A stretch of DNA of 64,000 nt from Erythrocercus mccallii (Eukaryota > Chordata > Aves > Passeriformes > Dicruridae), in NCBI GenBank assembly GCA_013397435.1, contig VZRG01000185.1, forward strand, positions 436,947 through 500,946, read 5' to 3'. Below, piece after piece: positions 12,901 to 24,378 of this stretch. Each line of letters opens with the position of its first letter. Positions within the stretch are counted from its first letter, which is position 1. The notes beneath the pieces were generated by a model that worked only from the letters and a program-made list of their open reading frames with translations, was not told the origin of the DNA and ran no database searches. The position numbers were made by a program, and so were the translations under genes.

Positions 12901-15900
12901 GAAAATGAATAGAGTAAGTGCCTACTTATTTTTTAGTTCTTAGTACAAATGCTCCCAGCTCCTGCTGTATGAAAAAACTACTGTGGAAAGGACTGACATA
13001 TATGTTCAGTTTGCTACTCGAGATACTTACATTTCTTGAACAGTGTAATTTACTGAAGCACTGAGCAATTACAGAGTAGTAAGAAGTGACCTTTTTGAGC
13101 ATTCTAATGCAATACAAGGTATTGGCTTTGACTACTTACACCAAAATATCTGAATCCTGTTTTAAGAAATATATTGTTCTTTGCTTTTACTTACTGTTAT
13201 GTGAAACACATCCAGACCATTCTGCAAAGTGAAGTGTTTTACTTCATGTTTATGTTCCAGAACTCTTAATTAGAATGTAATGCATTCTGTAACGCTTAAA
13301 CTATGAAAGGTGAGGAAAACTTCACAAAGTATTTGATGTTTCATTGATGTTACCTGTTACTTGAATTGCTGTTTTGAGCTATTAAAGTTACATGATAAAT
13401 GTAAAATAAGAAAACAGTACTTTCTGTGACTACTGTAATTATTTTGAGTTAATCTGAGTAAACTATTTAACTTAACAATACTTTAAATCTTAGTCCTAGT
13501 TTAAAATTGTGTTCAGATAAAAATGATACTGGATAGATTTACTCCCTGTATGAACTCATATATAATGAGGGAAAAATTCAAATTCAGTCTGTAAGAATGG
13601 AAAGGGTTGGGAAAAGGTCTGTAAATATTTTAACTTTGTCTCCTTTAGATAATTGGATTAAAGCCTGAAGGAGAGCCACATATAGAGTGTACCCCTAAGG
13701 TCAGTTCAGAATGTAAGAAATAAGTGTGTTGTTTATTTTCCTTGTGATTACAATGAATAATGAAGTAGTTTATTTCACTCTTCCTGTCTTCTTAGAGATT
13801 TTGTACTTCTGTTTGTGTTTTTCATCTTACTGTATGTCTAATTTAGTTTTAGTGTCTTTAATTTCTTCAGTGTACTTAAAGAAACATTTTTTGGTTGTTC
13901 TTTCATCCTTAGATGTGTTTGAACTATCTGACTTAGTTTAGAGTTGAAGAAAATGCATACATGTATATTTGTGGTCTCGTTTGTTTATTTATTGTGAGTT
14001 ATATTTTGTTTTCCCATTTCATAACCTATATTTTTATTTTTTCTCCATGCTGCAAGTGCACCTTAGACAATTTTATAAATGATGGGTAAGACAACTGTGT
14101 GTGGAAACTAATGTTACCGCTCAAGTAAAAGCTGCCTTCAAATCAAGTATAAACTACTTGTAATAACAGCTAATAAAAGCATATTTGTTATGTACCAATG
14201 GATTTATACAGAATGTTTTATTGCAATTATAATAATTACTTTGACTTACGGGTGTTTTTCCTAGACTGCTTGGAGAGCAGTGAAAGGAAAGGTAAGTTTG
14301 TAGCTTGAGCAAGGGGCAGAGTCCTGGCTTTTAGCTTCTGGTGACTGAGAGAAGTGTAGGCTGGGAAATATCAGCAGTTAATGAGACAAATACTTGTAAG
14401 GGTTTCTGCTTTCATCCTAGATACCTGTGGTAGGCACAGATTTTAATACTTGATTTTTGTGGGGTCTTTGAAAGTTTTGATCTCTCCGTGACAGTCCGTA
14501 GCAAACAAAGGTGATTCCTCCTCTTACTTGAGACTGATTTCTTTGCTTCCTTTCACAAACCTCACACTGGTCTCTTGAATAGAATAAAGCAAGTAAGGTC
14601 CTTCTGCTTCTGCTAGTACTCTTTCTTCTTTGATTTGTCTAATTTATAAATTTTTTTTGCAATGTGATATCCCAGACTGGACAGAAGCATTTTTAATGAC
14701 AGCATTTCTTCATTTGTGATCACACTGAAAGCAAGGTGAACTTGCTGTTGTAATACACTAGTCTTTATTTTAATTGTTTTATTATTTAAATATTTTTTCT
14801 GGTTATTTCCCAATCTGTATTTTTAGATGTGACTTCTTGAAGTTCACAGCTTTGAATTTCATAGGGCTATTTTTGGCCCCTCCTCTGTCATTTTTGTCAT
14901 CATTTTAAAGGGATCAAGTTCTCTGAAGTGTTTTGCACTACTTGGCTTGGTGCCATCAGTGAATGAACTTGGGTCTGCATCTCAAGTCCTTGTTGAAACA
15001 TGGAATAGGATCTAGAGCAGTCATCTTCATTTCCACCAGAAATGCCTTGTAATGTATTGAGAACTAATCTTCAAGTGATTTATAAAATATTGATGGCAAT
15101 CCTATTTTATGTTTGTATTTCTTCAACTTTCTTCTATGGATGCTCTATAAGACAATAGTAAAAATAATACTAAGCAGATGATACTTTTTCTTACCCTCCT
15201 AACTGGTTTCACTAGCAAAACAGTAACTTTGATAACAACTTGGTTGATCATGGTGGCATTTTTTGCTATTTTTTTACCGTTTGGGATACATAGAAATGAT
15301 CTCCGTGTGTTTTCTTGCATCCTCGTATCCACTTAAAATTTTTGTGATCTGTACAAATGTGATGGTTTTGAATTTTAAAATTACTAATCTTATTAGTTCT
15401 TTAGTGACTTCCAGGGAAGTATTTGTCAGTCTTTGCTACCTTGAATGCATCTATTTTATTAGCCTATTCTCACCCTAGCTCATAATAATTTACTTGCTGG
15501 TACTTAGGTACCGGTTAGAATTCATCCTGTAGATCTACTGTTCACTGATTTTTATTTTCCTTTCATCTGTTTTTAAATATTTCTTACAATTAAGAGTCAC
15601 AGAGTGAATAAGTGGTCATCTGGTCCCTCCCCCGTGCTCAAGCAGGGTCATCCTAGAGCCCATGGCACAGAGTTGTGTCCAGACAGTTCTGGAATATCTC
15701 CAGTGAGGGAGACTCCACATCCTCTGGGCAATCTATTCCAGTGCCTGATCACTGCACAGGAAAGAGGTTCTTCCTTATGCTCAGATGGAACTTCTGTGCA
15801 TCAATCCTGCATATACTGAGAGTGATTTGGAGAAGTGTCTGCCTGGGCTTAACACACCATCTGACTTTTAAACAGTATTTTTGCTTTTACAAGTCTCTCA

Positions 15901-18900
15901 AATACAAAGTTAGGTTAGTAGCTTCTGTCTGCACATCTTGCCAGTCTTGGTCACTTGAAACATCATTTTAAGGTTTTCAATGTGGAATTTATGTTCTTCA
16001 GCCATTCTCCTGTGAGGTGATTCTTCTTTATTCTCCTTGCACTTTTCATATGGGATTTTTTTTTAAACGGATAAATTTTAGATAGATGGTTTATTTCAGA
16101 GTCAGCACACTTATAGCTGGGAATGCTTCCCTGTCTGCCCTCATGCAGTTGAAACTATTATCACTGTAATTTCTGTAGATGAGGGAAGTGAGTATTTGCA
16201 GTATCAGGCACTCATTACAGTTGGTTCTTCCTCCTGGACCCTGTAGGAAGTAATCTGCTACAGTCTTGATAATCTCCACAAAGAGAAACAAGCCAACAAA
16301 GGATTCAAAATTCAAACCAACTTCAAGAAGTTTGAAGATCAGCATTTTAGGTCTTTAGTTTGGGGCCAGAGTTGTGCAGTTTCACATGTGCTAGAACATC
16401 TTGCAGCAGTATTTCTTTCAAGTTAAAACAACCTGTACTGAAAACTGGTAAATTTGATGCGGTTTTTTGTTTTTAACTAGAAAAAAGGAAAAGAGCCTTA
16501 ATTCCAAAATATATCTTTTTCTGCTGTTTATGGACCATCTTGACTTTGTGTTAGAAATCACTTTCTAGTTGAAAAGAATGAAGAATAGCTATATGAATGA
16601 CAGTCTGTGCCTTGCTTTTGTCAGCACACTCAGGATCTGAGTTAACCTGCTTTTTGTGACAGAAATCTGTTGTTTTACAGTTTCTTCTAATGAATATGGC
16701 TTTCTTTATCTTCTCCATTTCTTCTTCTCAAGTGATTATAGACCGTTCCTGCCCAAAGTCTTTCCTTGGGTCTTTGTATATTATTTCAATATCTGGTAAA
16801 TTCTTCTTTCTAAACTGCAGTCTTAATTAAGACCCAGTTAGTGAGGTGGAAGTCTGTCCAGCTAAGTTGTCTGATTTTTAGATTTGCTGACTGTCAGCAG
16901 CTCTTTGTGGAAAGTAAATGATAAGCAGAAAAAGTGACGTTTATTAATGGACTGATTCTTGAAGTTCTTCAGCAAATGCAGCTTGTTTAGGTGTTCTTTG
17001 GTTGCTTTTATTTAATTGTGTAGGGATATTAATTAGGACTGTTTATTCAAGAAGATCTGGAATCCTCCCAGCAGTTGCACTAGATAGGCAGCTGCATGTC
17101 CCAGAGCCTCCCTGCTATTGCACTGATAACCTAATGCGTATATTTAGTGTATAGCGATGACTGCATGCTTGCCTTGAATTCAGCTGCTCCAGAAAGCACT
17201 ACTCCTATTTACTTTGCCTATTCCTATTTACTTTGTTATTCCATATGCTGATTATTTAACCATTATTTCAGCAACACATATGAAAAGTGAGTATTTTCAG
17301 CTGCATGAGCTTTAAATAAAATAAAGAATAATGGTGAAAATAATCATATTCCTGCTTAACAGTTATATATGCAAGCTCAAGGTCTGAAATACTTAATAAA
17401 CATATATTAATTATTGCAATAATTTAGACTGCAAGGGAATGAGATTGTGGCCATATCCTAAAAAAAAATTGTATATTCTTTTGAGGAGGTGAAACGAAGG
17501 TGACATTGAGCTGTGGCTTGTTCTTAGATAGGTTTTGATCTTAATGCAGTTGTCTTCTGAACTTTGTATGGTATCTCTTTAAAATTACAGCTGTTGTATA
17601 TGGTAATAGGGAAAAACAGTGAAACTTGCTAATACTCTTTGAACTTGTGAATTACATGGAACAAGCAGTGATGTTCTGAACTTAGATTTAGCATTTTGGA
17701 GGGGTTTCCCTTGATTATGGCAATATATTTCATTTATTACAGGAAGGCATATTAGATGTGGGCTTTCCCTAGTGGTTTGAACTTGCAGTAGTTTGATATT
17801 CTGCCAGGATGTACAGTCTTGAAGAACGTTGTGTATAGGGAGAGGTGTTTGTGTACTGCTATACTGATAGCCTGTGTCTGGACAGTTCAATCATACATAC
17901 ATATTTTGTATATTGTATGGATTGAATGACTCCTTAGTCAGAAATTAGGCAGCAGCTTTGTAGGTGGCTGCTTCTTACTCTCCAGGATTTGGGGTTGCAG
18001 GGGCCAGTTGGGTGGTAAAGCCTGCATCTGTATATATTGTTCCTCTGAGGTGGTGGTATAACTCCAGCAACATCACCATTTTAACTGTTTGGGTTTCTTC
18101 ATATCTGGCCTGTATTTGAAGGATAGAGGGCATCTTATGTTAGGAATGACACTGTTGCAGAGAGGTGTCCGTGGTTCTTTGTGAAGGCTTGTATCATGAC
18201 AAGCTTGAGAGGCTTAAAACCTGGCTGTAAACAGCACATGGTTCACCAAAATTCACAGGCTTGCTTGGGGATACTTGGGATTTTAATTGTATGTGGGGGG
18301 CTTGGGTTGTCAAATTACCCATTACAATGAACATACACTTCCCCCTTCCCCATTACTTTGACTCATAAGTATGAAGGCAAGCTGTCTTTGACTTGATTGC
18401 TAAGTTAAGTAGTACTGCTAATCCTTACTGCAGCAGATGTGTGCAGCATGTGACTGTTTGCCAAAAGAAATCTAGTTGGAATTATTCTATGAGTTTGTAA
18501 GTCAGTTGCCCTTTTTCACTTTATCATTAGATTATCATTTTAATTTTGTGTTCATTTTTATTCAAGCAAATGTTAACTTCTACTTTTGTTGCTGTCTGCA
18601 ATTACAGGAAGGAGGCATGGTTAACATAAATTATTTTCCTCCTAATGGCGCGATGGACTTGAAGTACTTCCCATACTATGGGAAAAGCTTGCATGTAAGT
18701 GTCCTTTAATGCTGGTCTTCAGTTTTAATGTTTTGTTTCTGTGTGCATTTACAGTTGCTGGTAGCAGATTAATTCTGAAGTTTGAACTTTGTAATGAGGT
18801 ACTGCTAAGGAGTATTGCAGATGCACAGCACTCAGTGAGGCTGGAGATGTGCTTTGGCAGACATGAACAAACTGGGTATTGTCCTAATGGAGGAGTGGCT

Positions 18901-20757
18901 GTACACAGCAGTCTTGAGAGTGGCTGCTCTTTTTTGCTCATTGAAATCTTTTGGAGTTTTTTTGAATGCGGGGAAAGGCAGGAGAAGTAAACTGGGTCTT
19001 CATATTACAATACACTTTCTAATAGTTAATCCTTGGTGTTTCTGTACAGGATATGAAGTCCTTATGGTGTTATTAATTATATTTCTTTGTGGTTCTGCAT
19101 GTCATGTTTTCTGTTTGCCCCATTTTATGAAGAAGGACTTCAAGGTACCAGATAGCTTTGGGGTTTTTTTTAAATTATTGTTGTAAAAACCCCAAACTCA
19201 CTACTTTTTGAACACAGAATATGTAGAAGTGAAACTCCAGTCTTTGAAACTCCAGTCTTTTGAAACCTGAATTTAGTTAATTTTTTTTATTTTCGTGCAT
19301 CAATTTGTGATCGCTGTAGGCAGAAAATCTAAACCTTCTATAAAACAGAAAATTATATTGCCTCTTACTAATATTTAATGTAATAAACATTGTTCACCAT
19401 TGAACATAGAGATACTTTTTAAACATAAATCTATTAGATCCATAGTGTACCATGGTGGGTGGTTGTAATTTCACCAGTGATTTTTGTATTAAATTACTCC
19501 TTTGTCAGTTAATTTTCCAGTGTACTCTATACTTGCAGCAGTTCCATAACTTTTTTATCCTCCCATGGCTTTTACTAATGAGGAAGAAGGGTTTTTTTTC
19601 TTCAGCATTTGCTTTCATGTTCCTTCTGGGGGGTTCTGTATTTTTCATTTTGTTGCCATATTGTGAATTCATACACCATCTATTCACTTAGACATGCACA
19701 TTAGAGAGGTCACCTGTGATTCCAACAGCTGGAGTCAGTACAGACTCTGTACTTTTCTTGGAATGAAAGAATAGGGGAGGAGAGCACTGCTTCCCTAAGA
19801 AATGCAAAATACAGCATCTGTGGAGCTTGACATGTCAAAACCCTTGACATGTCAAGTTTGTACCAAAGATGGGATGAAGAACTTTACTAACACAATTCCC
19901 ATCTTGCTGATTCCCATCATACTGATGGAAAATGAAAGATTATGAAAAGATATCAATGAAGAACAGCAAAACACAGTGCTATTCCTTGCTTGAATTACGT
20001 GATTTAGAAAAGACTTTATTATTATTTTTCACCCCCCACAATTTTTGGTTCATTGTCCTTTCATGTTCACTTTGTCATGTGGAACAGGGTCTGTGGTTTT
20101 AGGGATTTTTGCTTATGTGAGGCCTAATTCTCCTAACATTGGTATAGTGAGAAAAGGAAGAGACAGTAAGAAGAGTTGTGAGAGGTTTGAATATTTTGTC
20201 TAAGTCTCAAGGGTCTGGATTGGTTTCTTGGCTATGCAACAGAATTTTTACATTATATCAGTGTGGAACTTTTAAATTACTTTATTCTGTAAAGGGGTTA
20301 AGATGATTTGAATAAACTTGGTGCTCTTGTTCAGGTAGGGGCCAGAAAAGTACTAATATCTACAGTTTCATGGTCCAGGATTGCTCTTAGATGATCTGAG
20401 ATATAGTTAATGAGGATGCTGCCTCACTTCCCTCTTCCTCCTCCAAATTTTATACTGAGAAAAGTCTGTTCTAGTCTCATCTCTTTTCAAAACATAGAAA
20501 TTTTTGTACCCCTTTGGATGAAATGTTAATTTAATGCTAACTTATTCTGCTCTCTCAAATATTTTCCCCATTTTTCTGTTTACTAGGCTCACTATTTGCA
20601 GCCCCTAGTGGCTGTCCAACTAGCAATTACCCCCAACGGTACCAAAGAAGAAATAACAATTGAGTGTAGGATCCTGGGCTCACCTAATTTAAAAAATCAA
20701 GATGACCGTGACAAGTTTCTGGGACGAATTGCCTTCAAAGTTCTGATGTCTGAATAG
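6804..20757 (+). CDS. ATP1B3: ATP1B3, Na+/K+-ATPase beta-3 subunit (6 of 7 coding exons; first exon outside window)
   Basis: Join of 6804-6932, 11065-11172, 12726-12913, 13649-13699, 18608-18694 and 20587-20757, all with GT-AG introns and compatible phases, giving 244 residues and a TAG stop. The beta subunit is a type II membrane glycoprotein that pairs with the catalytic alpha subunit, aids its folding and delivery to the plasma membrane, and tunes K+ affinity. Visible features are one transmembrane helix (FYLVFYGFLAALFTFTMW), then an ectodomain with the six cysteines expected to form three disulfides, four N-glycosylation sequons (NRS, NDS, NLS, NGT), and the family blocks FGYSKGTPC, YFPYYGK and YLQPLVAVQ. 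The length agrees with human ATP1B3 (279 residues) minus its first exon. The blocks around IIGLKPEG and DDRDKFLGR point to beta-3 rather than beta-1 or beta-2. The cytoplasmic N-terminus and start codon are missing only because the window begins in intron 1. Identity rests on remembered family sequences. Confidence 0.97.
6933..11064 (+). other. ATP1B3: ATP1B3 intron 2
   Basis: Intronic, AT-rich. A GC-richer block at about 10220-10470 carries chance ORFs on both strands. No RNA gene or recognisable repeat family seen. Confidence 0.85.
11065..11172 (+). CDS. ATP1B3: ATP1B3 exon 3: membrane-proximal ectodomain
   Basis: 108 bases between a TTTTTAAG acceptor and a GTAAGT donor, entering and leaving in phase 1. 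It encodes the GLMISPKPDTALEF block and the sequon NRS, followed by the stretch ending QNFLE. It aligns without gaps to the membrane-proximal ectodomain of beta-3 subunits. Confidence 0.96.
11173..12725 (+). other. ATP1B3: ATP1B3 intron 3
   Basis: Intronic. It contains a 25-bp direct duplication (11513-11537 and 11548-11572). The open frames at 11990-12270 on both strands have no protein features and are taken as chance. Confidence 0.85.
11513..11572. repeat. 25-bp direct duplication, period 35
   Basis: AAGTTTATCAAGACTTAYCTGATTA occurs at 11513-11537 and 11548-11572 with one mismatch. A partial earlier echo (CAAGACTATCAAG) lies just upstream. Local slippage duplication. Confidence 0.75.
12726..12913 (+). 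CDS. ATP1B3: ATP1B3 exon 4: cysteine-rich ectodomain with two disulfide pairs
   Basis: 188 bases between a CATAG acceptor and a GTAAGT donor. Its first two bases complete a Ser codon; 62 codons follow and it ends in phase 0. Four conserved cysteines are present (IEC, KAC, GQC, TPC), which in the family form the first two disulfides. Sequons NDS and NLS lie here. The end CVLVKMNR is a beta-subunit hallmark. Confidence 0.97.
12914..13648 (+). other. ATP1B3: ATP1B3 intron 4
   Basis: 735-base AT-rich intron with a GTAAGT donor and CCTTTAG acceptor. Nothing else recognised. Confidence 0.88.
13649..13699 (+). CDS. ATP1B3: ATP1B3 exon 5: short exon IIGLKPEG...
   Basis: 51 bases, exactly 17 codons, after acceptor CCTTTAG. 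It encodes IIGLKPEGEPHIECTPK, including the fifth conserved cysteine. The donor chosen is the weaker AAG/GTCAGT. A GTAAGA donor 13 bases further on would shift the frame and make TGA at the next junction, whereas the chosen end gives a gapless alignment into exon 6. Confidence 0.93.
14840..15270 (-). mobile_element. Old CR1 LINE fragment (ORF2 3' part), minus orientation
   Basis: Patches match, in order, the antisense of the CR1 reverse-transcriptase ORF as I remember it: TTGAATTTCAT; the segment around CTTGGTGCCATCAGTGAA; a CCACCAGAAATGCC stretch before a TTGAGAAC; and a stretch from CCTCCTAACTGG to TTGATCATGGTGGCA. It is heavily diverged with many indels and has no open frame. It is older than the neighbouring CR1 piece. 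Boundaries are approximate. Confidence 0.5.
15590..15815 (-). mobile_element. CR1 LINE 3'-end fragment, minus orientation
   Basis: Clear match to the antisense of the CR1 3' region: GTCATCTGGTCC, a CAAGCAGGGTCA / CTAGAGC pair, GAATATCTCCAGTGAGGGA, GACTCCACATCCTCTGGGCA, TTCCAGTGCCTGATCACTG and TTCTTCCTTATGCTCAG followed by TGGAACTTC. It is truncated upstream as usual for CR1, and the typical ATTCTATG tail is not recognisable. It is broken and inactive. Confidence 0.88.
18608..18694 (+). CDS. ATP1B3: ATP1B3 exon 6: YFPYYGK block
   Basis: 87 bases, 29 codons, phase 0 at both ends, between acceptor TTACAG and donor GTAAGT. It encodes a segment starting EGGMVNINYFPP and ending in the near-invariant LKYFPYYGK motif of P-type ATPase beta subunits. 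Confidence 0.96.
19231..19260. repeat. 15-bp perfect tandem duplication
   Basis: GAAACTCCAGTCTTT twice in a row, followed by TGAAAC, the start of a third partial copy. Confidence 0.85.
19826..19856. repeat. Double palindrome / 13-bp inverted repeat
   Basis: Arms CTTGACATGTCAA (19826-19838) and TTGACATGTCAAG (19844-19856) are perfect reverse complements around spacer AACCC. Each arm contains the 12-bp palindrome TTGACATGTCAA, so the site is both a direct and an inverted repeat. It can form a hairpin or bind a dimeric factor twice. No function is established. Confidence 0.85.
20587..20757 (+). CDS. ATP1B3: ATP1B3 exon 7: C-terminal ectodomain and stop codon
   Basis: The coding part is 56 codons plus TAG at 20755-20757, after acceptor TACTAG. 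It encodes YLQPLVAVQ, the sequon NGT, the sixth conserved cysteine (IEC) and DDRDKFLGR near the C-terminus, ending FKVLMSE. The exon continues into the 3' UTR. Confidence 0.96.
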   Translation, partial: AHYLQPLVAVQLAITPNGTKEEITIECRILGSPNLKNQDDRDKFLGRIAFKVLMSE

Positions 20758-21515
20758 CTGGAGGAAACACTCTCCACAAAGTAAATGTTGCGTTGTCTGT
20801 TTTGTATCAGCTGGACATGCCATTCTAGGATATGAGACCACCTTGAAGAATGTTAAGGTGGTTTATGGCGTTCAGGGTAGCATAATAATATGCTTCCAAA
20901 TTGTATGTTTAAATTCCCTTAAAATAAATGCCTATCCTGCTTTTTGCCTGCCCCGTTGGAACAGTGTACAGACTATAGTTATGTCATAGGGACCTGTAAA
21001 TAGCTGTTTTCAAACACATAATAATGGTGACCTTTGTCCTGCTCTAAAATGTGGTTTTATCCTCCAAGTGAGTGTCTCAAGCTTAATGTGCTGTGCTCTG
21101 TAAATATTGTATTGATTTAACACTGGTTTAACTGTCATATCTCAATGCTGACACGGTTAGAGGGATAAATAATAAATGGTACCTGTTTGACATAGTGATT
21201 TCTTTGTAAGAGTGAACACCTCCAATAGAAATCGTGTGTATGGGAGTGGGTGGGTCAGTGGATGGATGGCTGTGTGGAGATGCCTTAAATTCTGGACTGG
21301 GTGGTGTGGGAGAATTGGAGTGTAAGAGTTGGTATGGATATCTGAAAGTAAGTGCTTAACTAGTACTTTCTTGTGCTTGTCACTGTGCAAGTATTGTGTA
21401 CATGTAATACTTGGTATAGAGTTTGGTGTTCTAGCTGAGGAATTGAACCTTTCTTTGTGTTGTTAATTGCTTGTAATATGTGGAGCACAAATAAAATCTA
21501 TACAATATTTTGAAA
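20758..21515 (+). other. ATP1B3: ATP1B3 3' untranslated region (end inferred)
   Basis: AT-rich, non-coding sequence after the TAG. AATAAA hexamers occur at 20923-20928, 21171-21176 and 21490-21495. The last is preceded by U-rich sequence and gives a UTR of about 750 bases, similar to what I recall for mammalian ATP1B3. The exact cleavage site cannot be seen; a longer form ending near 22875 is possible. Confidence 0.7.
21490..21495 (+). terminator. Probable main ATP1B3 poly(A) signal (AATAAA)
   Basis: Canonical AATAAA in CAAATAAAATC, with T-rich sequence (TATTTTGAAACTTTTTAG) just after it as a possible downstream element. Weaker alternatives lie at 20923 and 21171. Confidence 0.6.
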
Positions 21516-22854
21516 CTTTTTAGTTCAGAAATATCAATAGAAAACAATTTAAATAGTTTAGGATCCTGGTAACAGTTGTACAACAGAGCTGCTTGAAAGA
21601 AGTGGCCTCACTATTGTGGGAATAGGCTTTGATTTTCCAACTAAAAAAATTTTGGAAGAACCTTTGTTTAAGAAAAAAAAGGAAAAAGAAAGGATTGTCT
21701 TGATTAAACATTCTTGTTTAATTTATATCTGTTTTGTCGCATCATTTTAACATCTCACATCTTCATGTGCTCTTTCATCTTGGGCTTTCTGTGTATTTCA
21801 TCATCATCCATTTAGAAAATTTGTGTCATCAACTGCTTTATAGGAACACCCTGTTGACTTGGGGTTAATTACTTGCAGTGTAATTTAAAGTGCAGTTGCT
21901 AGCATGACTACAACCAGACTGGTTTACTTGTGACTGCTGCTCACTTTGAACCAGGCTGAGCCATGCTATTGGGCTGACTTGGGCAGTTGAGCTGACATAC
22001 AATTTATGTTACGCTTCCCCAAGGTTTTTGTTTCAGGCTTGGGGGGTTGGGCTTGAGCACGTGGTTCACATTCTGATGTCTTCCCAGTATTAAAAACCAC
22101 AGCAAATCTGCATTTGTGTAAATACCTGTATGTTGTGCTAGTTAGGCCCAAATTTGTTACTTAACAACTTTTATACCTAATTATTACAGTGGGTTTTAAT
22201 ATTTTATTTAAACAAATTAAATGAAGGATTTCTAAAATTCAAGATCCAGTCCTAATGCCCTGATTTAAGTTTGGGGCCAGTCTAAGCCACATTAGTGAAA
22301 AACTTTTAACGGCTGTGCAAACCTACACTGATGCACAGTTGAAGAAAGCTGCTCTTAATGGGACTTGAACAGTGTCTTAAACCTCATTAAAAATAGATTT
22401 ATATTGATCTGATACCATTCAGCATGCTTTTTGTTGTCTACAAAAGAAAGGTGTTGTTCCTACAATATGCAATGAATATTTTTGTAATGGCATGCATTAA
22501 TACTGAATGAGATGTTCTTTCAAAATATTCCATTACTAATGTTTTAAATTATGCACTTTTAGGGCTGGGGTACATGGCTTCTTGAAGATATGACTAATTG
22601 CTTCTCCGTGTATTAATACTGCCTGAAAGTATTTTAATAGTTGTGAGGGACCTTAAGTGTAGATGTTGCATCTGATAATGAAAAGGACTAGCTTCATGTA
22701 AAAACTTCTCACATTTGTGTTCACTTAGGAATGGTAAGTTCTGGAGAAACACTCAGTTTTCAAATGAGCTTGTTTTTTGCAACAATTTCTCTTGTCTATA
22801 GACAAAGCATGAAATGGCAACTTTTCACCAGCACTTTTCAGACAGGTAAAACTC

Positions 22855-22860
22855 AATAAA
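22855..22860 (+). terminator. Possible distal ATP1B3 poly(A) signal (AATAAA)
   Basis: AATAAA followed about 30 bases later by a strong GT/T-rich run (GTGGTGTGGTTTTTCTG), which is good cleavage context. It could end an extended ATP1B3 3' UTR or an unrelated transcript. Confidence 0.3.
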
Positions 22861-24378
22861 CTCCTGTTCTCCCTAGATTCTGTACAAGTGGTGTGGTTTT
22901 TCTGTTTTGTGGTTTTTTAATTGAAACATGTAAGGATTATCAGCTGGGGGGACAGGGTGGGGGGGAGAAAAAAACCAAGCTTTTGGGAGGGTTCTGCTAT
23001 CAAAGTAAGCATGTAAAATGTGTGTGGGTAGTAAGTCTAGTGTTAAACTGAAGTATTTCACATTTTTATTTCAGTGTCTTAAGTAGGTAAAGGGTACAGC
23101 AATTATCTGTAAATAGGTGTACAGACTATTAGGATAGGATAAAATTACTGTTTTCCCTCATATGAACTTCAGAGTAAAGGTTTCTTAGCCTTCACTTTAA
23201 ACTATGTACCAGAAACCTGAAATGTTTAACTTTTATACTGGTAAATTCTTACTAGGTAACTTTTAGTGCCTTCAAATGTGGAACAAGGACTTTTAATTTC
23301 AAACCTGTAAAATTGCCAGTGTGTGCAAATCAACTGAGGTGCTTTCTCCTGGCCATGCCCCACTCCCCCGCCAGCCCCCACATGAACACATGCACAGGGT
23401 TGGTTACAAGGGAAGCTGCAGAGAAGCTTGTCAAGAGACAAAATGAGCTGTAGGGTTTTATTTGCATCCCTCATGCAGTAGATAAGATGATCCCTTGAAG
23501 ACAGATGACAGCACTGACTGGCAATTACTTCCGGCTAGGGATAATGCTGATTGTGGAACAGTAATAAAACTCTTCCCTTTTGTACTGTAATGTCTGCTGT
23601 AGTAGTTCCCCAGGAGCAGAGAGAAAATCTGGTTGCAAATGAAGAGTAGAAGGAAGAGGTGTAGACTAAAGGAGTGAATCAGTATGAAAAAAAAAGAGTG
23701 GGAAGGGTGGGTATTTTTTTGTGTGTTTTGAAACCCCTGCACCCTGCCTCTTTCTCAGCAGGAGATTTGGAAAGGGAAAATATATTTCTCAGCACCAAGT
23801 CCTGCTGAACGATTTCGTACAATTTATTAAATGCAGTGTTCTCAGGAACCTGGTACTGAACCTGGATTGGCCCTATTTAAGTCTACCTCTCTGTGAAACT
23901 TACTCATCATTACTTTTGGAGAGATTGAGTTAAATAGAGCTTGAAGCTGAACAAGAACCTTGCATCAGAGGGTAGGTACTCTGGTCTTTCTAAAAAACGA
24001 AATGGGTCTCCTGTGATGGAGAAAACTGCCTAATTTAAGGTTTTCTGGAAAAATCCTAGATGCTAAGAGTATGTGTGCAGCTCTGAGTATGGATTTCAAA
24101 ACCTCAGAATGCTCAAAGCTTTCATCTGAAAGATTTTTGCAATTATTCCGAGCTTTGACTTCCCTGCTAGTGGAAGTGCTAATCGTTATCTTGCTAGCTG
24201 GACACTTTGTTAAAACACCTCACCATTCACACTAAGTCAGCCATCAAATTACTGAAGCCTTCTAATAAATTTAGATTTATTGTTTGTGTTAGTATATCTG
24301 GAAACTAGTGCTTTTTTCTTGCAGAAAAGAAAATCTGTTAATGTCATCTACCATGAAAAATCTTTCATTTAGACACCT

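Larger units (their letters stand above)
13700..18607 (+). other. ATP1B3: ATP1B3 intron 5
   Basis: The 4.9-kb intron carries two CR1 LINE fragments in minus orientation (about 14840-15270 and 15590-15815) and otherwise AT-rich sequence without recognised features. Confidence 0.85.
18695..20586 (+). other. ATP1B3: ATP1B3 intron 6
   Basis: 1.9-kb intron. It contains a 15-bp tandem duplication (19231-19260) and a double palindrome at 19826-19856. Open frames near 18476-19190 on both strands overlap exon 6 or intron and show no coding features of their own. Confidence 0.87.

Noticed and set aside
13700..13712. Extension of ATP1B3 exon 5 to the GTAAGA donor
   Set aside because: It creates TGA at the junction with exon 6 and breaks a gapless family alignment; kept only as a possible minor isoform.
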